From: Bacillus pseudomycoides
GTDB lineage: Bacteria; Bacillota; Bacilli; Bacillales; Bacillaceae_G
Assembly (NCBI RefSeq): GCF_002551005.1
Contig: NZ_NVOY01000029.1
Span: 22,262-86,261 of the forward strand
Direction: 5' to 3'
DNA length: 64,000 nucleotides
In this document: piece by piece, positions 1 through 8,911 of the stretch
Numbering within the stretch: the first letter of the stretch is position 1
Layout: every line of letters starts with the position of its first letter
Program-made: the position numbers and the translations under genes
The notes under the pieces: model-generated
Database searches by the model: none
What the model was told of the DNA's origin: nothing
What the model saw: only the letters and a program-made list of their open reading frames with translations

Positions 1-367
1 CTTTTTCATATTGCTCTGAAAAAGCGTCAACTGTCGTTTTAATATCAAATGCAAGTTCTTCATCCGCTTGAATGAATAGTAATGCTGCTTGTGCATCATC
101 TTCATCTTTTTGAACGCCGTATGGTAAGCGAATTGCTACGAATTTTACATTATGTCCTTCGGTTCTCAGTTCTTCTATCGCTAACTGAGCAAGTCTTCCA
201 GCTAATGTTGAATCTTGACCGCCGCTAATTCCTAAAACGAAGCCTTTTGCTCCTGTTTTAAGTACGTACGCCTTTAAAAAATCGACTCTTTTACGAATTT
301 CTTGAATAGGATCAATGACTGCTGATACATTTAAGTCCGACATGATTTTTTGTTGTAAAGTTGTCAT
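1..367 (-). CDS. nadE: NAD synthetase NadE, 5' part only (runs off the window)
   Basis: Only the first 122 codons lie in the window. NadE makes NAD from deamido-NAD with ATP and ammonia in the cytoplasm, the last step of NAD biosynthesis. The N-terminal stretch has the ATP pyrophosphatase signature GISGGQDST followed by [13 protein letters not shown], as in ammonia-dependent NadE proteins. The ATG at 367 is preceded by GAAAGG. It is the third gene of a minus-strand run, downstream of pncB and a NadD-like gene, so three consecutive NAD salvage steps are encoded together. Identification is confident; the C-terminal part cannot be assessed. Confidence 0.93.
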   Translation of the reverse strand, partial: MTTLQQKIMSDLNVSAVIDPIQEIRKRVDFLKAYVLKTGAKGFVLGISGGQDSTLAGRLAQLAIEELRTEGHNVKFVAIRLPYGVQKDEDDAQAALLFIQADEELAFDIKTTVDAFSEQYEK

Positions 368-419
368 TTTAAAATCTTTCCTTTCAGTTTTTAGCGTTTT
401 ATATGAAATGTAATCCCTA

Positions 420-1127
420 TTATTGATACAAACCTTTTTCTTTAATGTAATCGTAGCAGCTATCCGGGAGAAGGTAACGCGGTTCGCCGCCTTTAGAAAA
501 TTCTTCACGTATATATGTAGAACTAATTTCCATAGCTAATCCTTTATCGATTAATTGAAACCTACCATCGTCATAATTGCGAAGGAGAGCGGATCGACTA
601 ATCGTTTGGAGCATATCGATACCATTGCGAGCCATAACGATAAAATTATTTTCACTTATCAATTCTTTATCCATCTTCCATTTTCCATCAGCAATATCTA
701 CTAAAAGGTCTGCACCCATGATAAAGAACAATTCCGCTTCTTTTAATATAGTCCTAAAATGCTTCATTGTATAGTATGTATAATGTTTACCTGGTAATAC
801 GTTTAATTCATGAGTATCCAGAATGAACTTCGAGTTATCTTGTATGGCTAGATTAATCATCTTAGCACGGTGTTCACCGGTCGTTTGTATTTTCTTATCA
901 ATGCGCATGTTTGTAGAAGGTAAAAAGATAATGTAATCTAGTTTTTTACGATGTGCCACGGTTGAAGCGGTCCACAAGTGAACATTTGTGATTGGGTCAA
1001 ATGATGAACCGTATATTCCAATGCGTCGCCCTTTTTTAAACAGTTCACTAATATCTTTTTCTGGATTCAATTCTTGAAGATACTCCATACTTTTTGTTGA
1101 TTCGATTTCATTTATTTTCATTTTCAA
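420..1127 (-). CDS. NadD-like nicotinate(nicotinamide)-nucleotide adenylyltransferase
   Basis: Predicted to transfer AMP from ATP to nicotinate mononucleotide, giving deamido-NAD for NadE. The protein has the nucleotidyltransferase motif [12 protein letters not shown] near residue 37 and the C-terminal ISSTYIR motif (SxTxxR). At about 235 residues it is longer than typical NadD (about 190) because of an N-terminal extension of some 30 residues, so it may be a paralogue of the housekeeping enzyme. The frame can open at a TTG (1127) or an ATG two codons later (1121). It overlaps the end of pncB by about 20 bases, implying translational coupling, and nadE follows after about 50 bases. Confidence 0.88.
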   Translation of the reverse strand: MKMKINEIESTKSMEYLQELNPEKDISELFKKGRRIGIYGSSFDPITNVHLWTASTVAHRKKLDYIIFLPSTNMRIDKKIQTTGEHRAKMINLAIQDNSKFILDTHELNVLPGKHYTYYTMKHFRTILKEAELFFIMGADLLVDIADGKWKMDKELISENNFIVMARNGIDMLQTISRSALLRNYDDGRFQLIDKGLAMEISSTYIREEFSKGGEPRYLLPDSCYDYIKEKGLYQ

Positions 1128-2586
1128 TCATCTCCGCAACTTTTTGTTTTACTTCCTCAATATTCTTCATTTTGTTGTCCCAACACTTTTGACTAAGGTC
1201 TAAAGGATATTCTTCCGGATTTAACCCGCGTTTATATTCATCCCAAAGCAAATCTAAGTTGTCTTTTGTAAATTGCTGAATTTCTTGAAGTGCTGGAGAT
1301 TGATATACACATTCGCCTTCTATGAAAATATCGTGATGCAGTTCTTTAGCCTCAAAGTTAGTTACAAACTTACTAATAAAGGTATGCATTGGATGAAACA
1401 TTTTTAACCGATCTTCTTCAGCTGGATTTTCTGCCTCTAGCGCGATGTAATCTCCTTCTGATTTTTTGTTTAGCGTATTAATAATACGGTATACTTTCTT
1501 AAGACCTGGAGTGGTTACTTTTTCTGGATTGGAACTGATTTTAATTGTATCCACCATTTCACCGTTCTGATTTCCGATGAAAACAAGTTTGTAAACGGCC
1601 CCTAAAGCGGGAGAATCAAATGCCGTGATTAATTTTGTTCCAATTCCCCAAATATCAATTTTCGCTCCTTGTGATTTTAAATGAGTGATCGTTTTTTCGT
1701 CTAGATCATTAGAGGCAATGATTTTTGTTTCTGTAAATCCTGCTGCATCTAACATTTTTCTCGCTTCTTTAGATAGATAAGCTAAATCTCCGCTATCTAA
1801 TCGAATTCCTTTAAAATTAATTTGATCGCCAAGTTCTTTGGCTACTTTAATAGCGTTTGGAACCCCTGATTTTAATGTATCGTAAGTATCTACTAAAAAT
1901 ACACAATCCTTATGTCTACGAGCGTATTTATGAAAAGCGGTATATTCATCACGATATGCTTGAACCATTGCATGTGCGTGTGTACCAACTACAGGAATTC
2001 CAAACAGTTTTCCAGCACGTACATTAGATGTAGCATCAAATCCTCCGATATACGCAGCCCTTGTACCCCAAATCGCTGCATCCATTTCGTGGGAGCGACG
2101 AGTTCCGAATTCCATTGCAGTTTGTTCTCCTACTACTTGTTTCATTCGCGAAGCTTTTGTTGCAATTAAGGTTTGGTAATTTACAATGTTTAGAATAGCC
2201 GTTTCAATGAGCTGGGCTTCTACTAAGGGCGCCTCAATTCGAAGCATTGGTTCATTCCCAAAAACTAATTCACCTTCTTTCATTGAACGGACAGTTCCAG
2301 TAAACTTTATACCCTTTAAAAACGCTAAGAAGTCCTCTTGATACCCTAACCCATCGCGAAGATAGGCAAGATCACTTTCAGTAAAACGGAAATTTTGTAA
2401 GTAATTTATGATTCTTTCTAAACCAGCGAAAACAGCGTACCCGTTTCCAAATGGAAGTTGTCGAAAGAATACCTCGAATACTGCTTTACGATCATGTATA
2501 TTGTCTTCCCAGTATGTTTCCGCCATATTAATTTGATAAAGGTCAGTATGTAATGCTAAGCTATCATCTGTATATTTATTATTCAT
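1108..2586 (-). CDS. pncB: nicotinate phosphoribosyltransferase
   Basis: Converts nicotinate and PRPP to nicotinate mononucleotide, the entry step of NAD salvage. The protein is about 492 residues, normal for the long bacterial form. It carries family stretches such as FGTRRSHEMDAAIWGTRAA and GTHAHAMVQAY, and LDSGDLAYLS in the phosphate-binding half. I chose the ATG at 2586, which has GGAGGG at a good distance; a TTG five codons upstream (2601) lies inside that ribosome site. It is first in the pncB/NadD-like/nadE run. The palindrome at 2632-2663 lies just upstream and probably controls the operon through the adjacent NrtR-like protein. Confidence 0.93.
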   Translation of the reverse strand: MNNKYTDDSLALHTDLYQINMAETYWEDNIHDRKAVFEVFFRQLPFGNGYAVFAGLERIINYLQNFRFTESDLAYLRDGLGYQEDFLAFLKGIKFTGTVRSMKEGELVFGNEPMLRIEAPLVEAQLIETAILNIVNYQTLIATKASRMKQVVGEQTAMEFGTRRSHEMDAAIWGTRAAYIGGFDATSNVRAGKLFGIPVVGTHAHAMVQAYRDEYTAFHKYARRHKDCVFLVDTYDTLKSGVPNAIKVAKELGDQINFKGIRLDSGDLAYLSKEARKMLDAAGFTETKIIASNDLDEKTITHLKSQGAKIDIWGIGTKLITAFDSPALGAVYKLVFIGNQNGEMVDTIKISSNPEKVTTPGLKKVYRIINTLNKKSEGDYIALEAENPAEEDRLKMFHPMHTFISKFVTNFEAKELHHDIFIEGECVYQSPALQEIQQFTKDNLDLLWDEYKRGLNPEEYPLDLSQKCWDNKMKNIEEVKQKVAEMIENENK

Positions 2587-2631
2587 TATAATTCCCTCCA
2601 ATTATTTCATATATTATATGTATGCACCGAT

Positions 2632-2663
2632 AATAGTTAACAATTAACGAATTGTTAACTATT
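2632..2663 (-). promoter_or_regulatory. candidate NrtR operator upstream of pncB
   Basis: A perfect inverted repeat: arms AATAGTTAACAATT and AATTGTTAACTATT (14 bases each) around AACG. It lies 46-77 bases upstream of the pncB start and 14 bases past the stop of the NrtR-like gene. The 15-mer TTAACGAATTGTTAA at 2645-2659 recurs in inverted orientation in front of the regulator gene (3513-3527 region). This sharing is what suggests an operator for the encoded regulator. Confidence 0.7.
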
Positions 2664-2676
2664 GATTTTAAAAAAA

Positions 2677-3453
2677 TTAATATCTAGCCGTGTATATTGG
2701 TTGTACTATGTCCATCTCTACAAAACGATATAATTGTGCGGATTTTTTCGATGTTCGCTGAGTCGTTTGTCCCGTAACTTCTTGAATGAACGGCAAAGTT
2801 TTTATTTTTCTCGCGAATGCCTGCCCACTCTTAATTGCTGGGTCTGCAGTAACAGTCAATAATACGGCTTGCAGCTCAGAGTATGTAAAACTCTTAGGTA
2901 AAAAGTTTTTTGCTACTGTTGTTTGAAGTAAATCAATTGTAATGACTTTAATTGCGGCACTTATGATCTGATTATGATCAAAAGCTAAGTCTAATTTTAG
3001 TACTTCATCAATTGAAAATAATGCAACTTCTGCAGCATCATCATTAGCTTGACGTTTTTCTAAATAATACTTTGGTACAATCGCATAATGAGCGTTAGAA
3101 ATAATCCAACCACGCGGGTCACGACCGGGTTTATCATACACACCATAATGCTTAATATGTATACCTTCTACACCTGTTTCTTCCTCTAACTCTCGCTTTG
3201 CCGCTTCAAACGCTGTTTCATCCTCTTGTACAAAACCGCCTGGTAACGCCCATTTTCCTGCTTCAATATTAGGTTTCCCTTCTGAATTGGTTAATGCCCG
3301 TTTTATCAGCATTAATTTCAGAGCCATAACAGGAGGTTTGTGTTCTTCTTTTTCCTCAGTAACAATAGTAAATACTGCGATATCTGATGTATATCCATCA
3401 GGTGTCTTATATTTTTTCACATCATATTGTGTTAAAGCTTTTTGATTTGACAT
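2677..3453 (-). CDS. NrtR-like Nudix-domain transcriptional regulator of NAD metabolism
   Basis: 258 residues. The N-terminal half is a Nudix fold with a complete Nudix box (GGFVQEDETAF through RELEEETGV, roughly residues 70-95), so ADP-ribose or NAD-related hydrolysis may be retained. The C-terminal 100 residues resemble the winged-helix domain of NrtR regulators (LPKSFTYSELQAVLL, FARKIKTLPFI, and SKKSAQLYRF near the end). NrtR proteins repress NAD biosynthesis genes and are released by ADP-ribose-type ligands. The location beside pncB-NadD-like-nadE and the shared palindromes before both units fit an autoregulated NAD repressor. The alternative is a plain Nudix hydrolase. Confidence 0.8.
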   Translation of the reverse strand: MSNQKALTQYDVKKYKTPDGYTSDIAVFTIVTEEKEEHKPPVMALKLMLIKRALTNSEGKPNIEAGKWALPGGFVQEDETAFEAAKRELEEETGVEGIHIKHYGVYDKPGRDPRGWIISNAHYAIVPKYYLEKRQANDDAAEVALFSIDEVLKLDLAFDHNQIISAAIKVITIDLLQTTVAKNFLPKSFTYSELQAVLLTVTADPAIKSGQAFARKIKTLPFIQEVTGQTTQRTSKKSAQLYRFVEMDIVQPIYTARY

Positions 3454-3498
3454 GTATCTCCCTCCTATTTGGATCCTACTTTACAAATTTCTTTCTTT

Positions 3499-3527
3499 TT
3501 AATAATTAACAATTCGTTAATTATTAA
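3499..3527 (-). promoter_or_regulatory. candidate NrtR operator upstream of the regulator gene
   Basis: Inverted repeat with 12-base arms, TTAATAATTAAC and GTTAATTATTAA, around AATTC. It starts about 46 bases upstream of the NrtR-like start. The central TTAACAATTCGTTAA is the exact reverse complement of a 15-mer in the pncB palindrome, which suggests autoregulation. Confidence 0.65.
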
Positions 3528-3639
3528 TTAAAATTATGCACGAATTATATCTATTTGTCCATAGAAAGTTTTTAAAATTCCCATATATAAAAGATGATTT
3601 GAAATTAAAATATTAACATGTAAGGCTGTGAATCAAAAC

Positions 3640-3771
3640 TTACAGCATTTCTTTATCTTCTTTTTCTTCCTCTGTATTCGTATCTGAAAAGATGTTAGTA
3701 ACAATATCAACTGTAACTTCAACTACGAATTCACATAAGCCAGCTACCACTTCTTCAATCACTTCATGCAT
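3640..3771 (-). CDS. small acidic hypothetical protein
   Basis: 43 residues, starting at the ATG at 3771 behind a very strong GGAGGGGG ribosome site. A longer reading from 3900 has no comparable site. The protein begins MHEVIEEVVAGLCEF, is rich in valine in the middle and ends in a Glu/Asp/Lys-rich tail. The first 30 residues could form one amphipathic or membrane-associated helix. I do not recognise the family. It stands alone between the NrtR-like gene and the aldehyde dehydrogenase. Confidence 0.6.
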   Translation of the reverse strand: MHEVIEEVVAGLCEFVVEVTVDIVTNIFSDTNTEEEKEDKEML

Positions 3772-3918
3772 ATTTTCCCCCTCCTCTTTTTGTAAATGTA
3801 TCTTTAGTATAAAAGTTGGGGATTTTTTGATGCTATTGAAAAAGATGACAGATACCTTACATTTTTGTAAGACTAATAGAAAGAATGATTTGTCTGACAA
3901 ATACGTACAATAAATAGA

Positions 3919-4110
3919 TTAAGATTTTCTTTTACTCCATTTCACTTCACTGCTAATAGGATCATCATGCGGTGGTTTTGCAAATTTATAACTTTCCCAT
4001 TGCATCTAGCAATTAAGAAAAAGTGTTCTCTAATCGTTGGCGTACCAAAATCGCTTTAAGCTCACGCCTATCAACCTTGTATCCTTGTTTTTTAAGCATT
4101 TACAAACAAT
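3919..4110 (-). pseudogene. remnant of a DNA (cytosine-5) methyltransferase
   Basis: Three short frames on the minus strand join up as a C5-methyltransferase fragment. LKKQGYKVDRRELKA is near 4090-4050, then DFGTPTIREHFFLIARC in a second frame, then KPPHDDPISSEVKW in a third, ending at a TAA at 3919. This matches the order seen in the conserved block of phage-type cytosine methyltransferases (xDFGxPxxRxRxFxIA). At least two frameshifts and the loss of both ends make it a relic, probably from a prophage or mobile restriction system. The identity rests on motif recognition only. Confidence 0.6.
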
Positions 4111-4191
4111 TGCTAGATATGTGGAGTAAATATTTTTATAATTGATGTACATATTATATAAATATTTTCTTGCTATTGGAGGGATTTCCTA

Positions 4192-5571
4192 ATGGGTGAT
4201 AATATGCAACAACTGATTCAAGAGCATAAACAATTTTTTCATCATGATCATACAAGAAGTCTTCAATTCCGCCTTGAACAATTAGAAAAATTAAAAATTT
4301 CTATTCGAAAATATGAAAATCAAGTACTGAATGCATTATATCAAGATTTACACAAAAGCGAATTTGAAGCATACGCGGCAGAAATTGGTTTCGCCTTTAA
4401 CAGTATCAACTTTATTATGAAATATCTAAAACAGTGGATGAAACCTCAAAAAGTAAAAACACCTATTCATTTTTTACCTTCCAAAAGCTACATAATAAAA
4501 GAGCCATATGGTACAGTGCTAATTATTGGACCTTTTAATTATCCATTCCAATCATTAATTGAACCTCTTATTGGGGCAATTGCGGCAGGAAATTGTGTAG
4601 TTCTCAAGCCTTCAGAAAATGCACCCCATGTTTCAGCTGTAATTAACAAAATGATAAGTGAAACGTTTGATAAGCAATATATTCGTGTAATTGAAGGAGA
4701 CAGAGAAATAACTTCCTTATTAATTCATGCACCATTTGACCATATCTTTTTTACTGGTAGCGTTCAAGTTGGAAAAATTGTCATGGAAGCTGCGGCGAAA
4801 AATCTTATACCAGTAACATTAGAACTTGGTGGAAAAGGACCAGCTATTGTCGATGAAACAGCTAACCTCGATATAGCTGCCAAACGTATTATCTGGGGGA
4901 AATTCATAAATGCTGGACAATCCTGTATTGCACCTGATTATGTTATTGCACACAAATCTGTTAAGGTAAAACTGATTTCGAAAATGAAAGAAGTCATCAC
5001 AAGCTTTTATGGATCAGATGTATCAAAAAGCAATGATTATGGTCGAATTGTCAATGAAAGACAATTTGATAGACTTATTTCTATATTAGAACAAGATCAA
5101 AATTATATAAAATTTGGTGGGAATTCATCTAGAAGTCATTTATATATTGGACCAACACTTCTTGAAGTAAAATCATGGGATGATGCAGCTATGAAAGAAG
5201 AAATTTTCGGACCGATTTTACCAATTATGGAGTACAACGATTTAGATGAGGTTATCCATATGGTTAACAACCATCCTAAACCGTTAGCTTTGTATGTGTT
5301 TACTGAAAATAAAAATGTTGAAAAACAGGTACTTGGACGAATTTCTTTTGGAGGAGGATGCGTCAATGATACAATGTCACATATGGCTAATCTCCACTTG
5401 CCTTTTGGTGGAGTAGGAAGTGCAGGGTTCGGTGCCTATCATGGGAAACATAGCTTTGATGCTTTTACACATCGTAAAAGCATTTTAAAGAAAAGCTCAA
5501 AGATAGAATTAGGGATTGTATTTCCACCGTATAGGGACAAAATTAAAATTTTACGAAAGATTTTTAAGTAA
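4192..5571 (+). CDS. aldehyde dehydrogenase (class 3-like)
   Basis: 459 residues. Oxidises aldehydes to acids with NAD(P). It has the active-site glutamate stretch TLELGGKGP and the catalytic cysteine in GQSCIAPDYV, plus PFNYPFQ in the cofactor domain and FGGGCVNDT near the C-terminus. The length and the hydrophobic C-terminal tail (SKIELGIVFPPYRDKI) resemble class 3 fatty-aldehyde dehydrogenases such as Bacillus YwdH. The ATG at 4192 has GGAGGG eight bases upstream; an alternative ATG lies four codons in. It is monocistronic, with a terminator-like hairpin about 120 bases downstream, and sits among gene remnants. Confidence 0.9.
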   Translation: MGDNMQQLIQEHKQFFHHDHTRSLQFRLEQLEKLKISIRKYENQVLNALYQDLHKSEFEAYAAEIGFAFNSINFIMKYLKQWMKPQKVKTPIHFLPSKSYIIKEPYGTVLIIGPFNYPFQSLIEPLIGAIAAGNCVVLKPSENAPHVSAVINKMISETFDKQYIRVIEGDREITSLLIHAPFDHIFFTGSVQVGKIVMEAAAKNLIPVTLELGGKGPAIVDETANLDIAAKRIIWGKFINAGQSCIAPDYVIAHKSVKVKLISKMKEVITSFYGSDVSKSNDYGRIVNERQFDRLISILEQDQNYIKFGGNSSRSHLYIGPTLLEVKSWDDAAMKEEIFGPILPIMEYNDLDEVIHMVNNHPKPLALYVFTENKNVEKQVLGRISFGGGCVNDTMSHMANLHLPFGGVGSAGFGAYHGKHSFDAFTHRKSILKKSSKIELGIVFPPYRDKIKILRKIFK

Positions 5572-5690
5572 TAAGAAAGAAACTGTTTGCTGAACATAGG
5601 ATATGACAACCAAAAGTAAAATAAGGGTGGAATACTTAACTATTACCATTATTTATTATTTATAAAATATAATTCCACATTCGTAATACT

Positions 5691-5727
5691 AAAAAGGCAT
5701 CCACTGAGAATCAGCAGATGCCTTTTT
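5691..5727 (+). terminator. rho-independent terminator downstream of the aldehyde dehydrogenase
   Basis: Stem AAAAAGGCATC / GATGCCTTTTT around a 15-base loop, T-rich on both strands. Confidence 0.75.
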
Positions 5728-5909
5728 ATGTTTTAGTTTATGACTTTGTTTTAAACTAATGTTGATAATTAAGATGGCCATTAAAGTGCTATTAGGTAAA
5801 ACAAAAATGGATGTTATGCTAAAACTAATGTGAGATTGTGAAAATTTGTACTCAAACAAAAGGTCAAGTTTGGTCAAGAAATAAAGTGGAATAGGAAGTG
5901 GGATAATCT

Positions 5910-6149
5910 GTGAATAGTTCAAGAAAAAGGCTTGAAAGTATTCGTGTGCTTGTTAATGAAATACTTGATTTGAACAGCTTAGTTAACAGACAAGAAGCTT
6001 ATGCTCAACTTAATGGAGTATCATCTTTCTCTTCGATGCTTGCAACGAAGAGAGGATTAGAGACAGAAATTGCGGCTATCACAGGTTTGCTTCACAACTA
6101 TTATTTCTATTTTGCTTACTGTAGAAAAATCAAGGGTTTTAACCTCTAA
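5910..6149 (+). pseudogene. N-terminal fragment of a probable HD-domain phosphohydrolase
   Basis: 79 residues from a GTG at 5910, with a weak GGAAGTGGGA ribosome site. The segment AYAQLNGVSSFSSMLATKRGLETEIAAITGLLHNYYFY looks like the first conserved block of HD-domain proteins (H..HD region), where GLLHxYY would be the start of the HD motif. The metal-binding Asp and the rest of the domain are missing: the reading changes to unrelated sequence and stops at 6149. I read it as a truncated gene. A free-standing small protein is possible but less likely. Confidence 0.45.
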
Positions 6150-6252
6150 AAAATAGATTAGCGTGGGTCTTATGTCAAAAAGATGGTAATATTTATTGCT
6201 TAACGTTGTAAATCCGCATTTTTCTGACATTATCCCAACTACTTCTTTTTTA

Positions 6253-6708
6253 TTAGGAACTAAGTTTTACAATTGATTCTATCATTTGTTCCCAGTCTTC
6301 ACTATGAATCTCATGCCCTGATCCATCCAGAGTCACTAGTTCAGCATGGGAAATGGTTTTCGCAAGAGCAATCCCATGTTCGTATGGCAAAGCTGGATCT
6401 TCTGTTCCATGAATAATGAGTACCGGTACGCTGATTTCTCCCATCCTATCGTAATAATCATCTCCGCCCTGCAGCATGGCATGATTAAATCTACTTGGAA
6501 GCTGCTTAGCGCGGGTAACCTCTCTTTTCGCCAATTTGTATATTCTTTCCCTCTCATAAGGTTTGGAACCGGCTAAAGTTTTCCATCCACCCGCAATATA
6601 GGAAATAGCCGCCTTTTGATTTGACCAATCTATGGAAGTACTCTTTGCATGGTAATCTTTTTCCTTTGAGGGATTTTTAAAAGAGTTTTCTGCATTTTTC
6701 TGACTGAG
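6253..6708 (-). pseudogene. alpha/beta hydrolase, 5'-truncated
   Basis: The open frame runs from just after an in-frame TAA (6709-6711) to 6253, about 152 codons, and has no ATG at a plausible 5' end. It carries the C-terminal half of an alpha/beta hydrolase: VPVLIIHGTEDPALPYEHG (strand plus acid-residue loop) and LDGSGHEIHSEDW with the catalytic histidine. Upstream residues (SIDWSNQKAAISYIAGGWK, LAGSKPYERERIY) belong to the lid region. The nucleophile elbow (GxSxG) and the N-terminal sheet are absent, so the gene has lost its 5' half and is unlikely to be active. Confidence 0.75.
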
Positions 6709-6919
6709 TTACTTATTTTTTTATGTGGTAGAAAACTCCTTAGCGTATATAAATTAAGATTTACATTTCTAACAAATGTCTTAGTGTGAACTTTACGTCA
6801 CTTTATCGGCTTCCCCCTACGACTTTATTGTGAACTGTCGGTTTCCTTTATACATTGATAGATGAATCCTATATAATATAATATGTATAATTAAAAATCT
6901 AACAGAATGGATGAACATA

Positions 6920-7603
6920 ATGAGGATTTTAGTAATTGAAGATGATCAGCCTCTTCTAGAAGGAATTGTGGCAGTTTTGCAAGAAGAAGGATATGAAATT
7001 GATTACGCTGTAGCTGGTGACGACGGATTATTCATGGCTAAGCAAAATATTTATGATGCTATTATTTTAGATATTATGCTCCCAGAGATAAATGGATTTG
7101 AAATTGTGAAAGAAGTACGTGCTGCTTCTGTTAAAACTCCTATTCTGCTTCTTACTGCTAAAGATAGTGTAGAAGATCGTGTAAAGGGCTTAGATGTTGG
7201 GGCAGATGATTATTTGATTAAGCCATTTGCAGTACCTGAGTTACTTGCGAGAATACGCGTACTGTTGCGAGAAAAAGGAACGATTGGAGAACAAAATTTT
7301 TCCTATGGTCCTATTCAATTACACGTCCAAGAGCATGACGGATATATAGACGGTAATAAATTATATTTGACGATTAAGGAATATGAACTACTTGAATATT
7401 TTATACGAAATAAAGAACAAATTTTAATCCGTGATCAGATTTTTAGTCGTATTTGGGGATTAGATTCTGACGTTGGGCTCGGTGTTGTAGATGTATATGT
7501 GCATCATTTGAGAAAGAAATTAAGTGCATTTCATGATAAACCGTTTATCCATACTGTACGTGGTGTTGGCTTTATATTCAAAGGAAATGATCAGGATGTT
7601 TAA
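6920..7603 (+). CDS. OmpR-family response regulator
   Basis: About 227 residues. N-terminal receiver domain (ILVIEDDQPLLEGI, phosphoacceptor Asp in ILDIMLPEINGFE, LLTAKD, KPFAVPEL) and C-terminal winged helix (LTIKEYELLEYF, VDVYVHHLRKKL, TVRGVGFIF). The start may be the ATG at 6911 or at 6920; I prefer 6920, with GGAT seven bases upstream. It overlaps the sensor kinase gene, so the two form a pair. The pair runs convergently towards an FMN-binding/ApbE/RnfD-like operon, but no direct link to it is shown. Confidence 0.93.
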   Translation: MRILVIEDDQPLLEGIVAVLQEEGYEIDYAVAGDDGLFMAKQNIYDAIILDIMLPEINGFEIVKEVRAASVKTPILLLTAKDSVEDRVKGLDVGADDYLIKPFAVPELLARIRVLLREKGTIGEQNFSYGPIQLHVQEHDGYIDGNKLYLTIKEYELLEYFIRNKEQILIRDQIFSRIWGLDSDVGLGVVDVYVHHLRKKLSAFHDKPFIHTVRGVGFIFKGNDQDV

Positions 7604-8852
7604 AAAAACGAAGATACAACTGGTTACTTTAAATACTATTGTTTTTTCATTGATTTTATGTGTATTCGGCGTTGTTTTGTATGTATACATGAATCATGTT
7701 ATTTACGCGGAGGTTGACTCGAAGCTTAACAGCGTGTCTAAAGAAATACAGCAAGAAGGTATGAAACGTGTTGTGAAAGAACATGATTCGAAACGAGAAT
7801 CAGAACGGAAAATTGTGTACTTAGTTTGGGATGAAAAGGGACATTTCGTGAAAAGTATACCGGAAAATGCTGTTTTCTCAAACGATATTAACGCTTTCTC
7901 CCCTACTCGATTTCAAGACAATAAATTATGGACACAAACAATCAACAAACATAGTTATCGGATTCTTAAGTTTAAACCACCATCCAGTTATTTAGAAGAT
8001 ATCGGGATAAAATCAGCTCATACGATTGAGATTGTTTTAAATATAGATCCTGAAGTGACTATGTTGCAAAACTTGCTCGTATTGATTATAGGGGGATGTC
8101 TTATAGGGTTTATCATTGCTTTTTTTATAGGATGGTTTTTAGCAAATCGCTCACTTGTACCTATTCAAAATTCTTGGGAAAAGCAAACTCAATTTGCAGC
8201 GGATGCTTCACATGAACTTCGAACACCGCTGTCTGTTATCCAAACACATTTGGAATTATTATTTCGGCATCCACAATATACAATTGAACAAGAAAGTATG
8301 ACAATATACAAAGTGCTGCAAGAAGTAAAGCGAATGAATAAACTTGTAGCTGATCTGCTCACTCTCGCAAAAACAGACTCGAATCAGCTGCTTATTCAAA
8401 GGAAAGAGTTCGCAATAGGAGAATTAGTCAGCACAATCATTCATCAATTCGAACCTATTGCAGAGCTGCAAAATATTTCGATCAATAAAGCTGTAGATGA
8501 GCGCTTGATATATAAAGGTGATAAAGAACGAATTCATCAACTACTCGTTATTTTGATGGATAATGCGATGAAATATAATGTTGAGAATGGACAAATTAAA
8601 GTTACATGTAGTAAGGATGGGAGTTTTGTCACTATCATAGTAGAGGATACAGGAATCGGTATTTCAAACGAGGAACTGCCTCACATTTTTGATCGTTTTT
8701 ATCGCAGTGACAAGAGTAGAACGCGTTCTGAAGGCGGAACGGGATTAGGTCTATCCATCGCGAAGTGGATTACAGAAGCCCATAATGGAGAAATAAAAAT
8801 GCGGAGTGAACTTCATAAGGGGACAAGTACTACCATTAAGCTACCGCTGTAA
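7596..8852 (+). CDS. sensor histidine kinase
   Basis: About 418 residues from the ATG at 7596, which overlaps the end of the regulator gene; ATG 7587 is the other choice. Two membrane segments (IVFSLILCVFGVVLYVYM and LLVLIIGGCLIGFIIAFFIG) flank an extracytoplasmic loop of about 130 residues. The phosphorylated histidine is in ADASHELRTPLSVIQ and the ATPase domain shows DNAMKYN, DTGIGIS and GGTGLGLSIAKW. The stretch after the second membrane segment is short, so a full HAMP domain is not obvious. It pairs with the preceding OmpR-type regulator; the signal is unknown. Confidence 0.92.
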   Translation: MFKKTKIQLVTLNTIVFSLILCVFGVVLYVYMNHVIYAEVDSKLNSVSKEIQQEGMKRVVKEHDSKRESERKIVYLVWDEKGHFVKSIPENAVFSNDINAFSPTRFQDNKLWTQTINKHSYRILKFKPPSSYLEDIGIKSAHTIEIVLNIDPEVTMLQNLLVLIIGGCLIGFIIAFFIGWFLANRSLVPIQNSWEKQTQFAADASHELRTPLSVIQTHLELLFRHPQYTIEQESMTIYKVLQEVKRMNKLVADLLTLAKTDSNQLLIQRKEFAIGELVSTIIHQFEPIAELQNISINKAVDERLIYKGDKERIHQLLVILMDNAMKYNVENGQIKVTCSKDGSFVTIIVEDTGIGISNEELPHIFDRFYRSDKSRTRSEGGTGLGLSIAKWITEAHNGEIKMRSELHKGTSTTIKLPL

Positions 8853-8857
8853 CAAAT

Positions 8858-8902
8858 AAAGGGTGTCAAGACGAAATATTTCCGAAAATTGACACCCTTT
8901 TT
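8858..8902. terminator. bidirectional terminator between convergent operons
   Basis: Stem AAAGGGTGTCAA / TTGACACCCTTT with a 19-base loop, flanked by A and T runs. It serves the kinase gene on the plus strand and the RnfD-like gene on the minus strand. Confidence 0.85.
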
Positions 8903-8911
8903 ATTTCTTTC

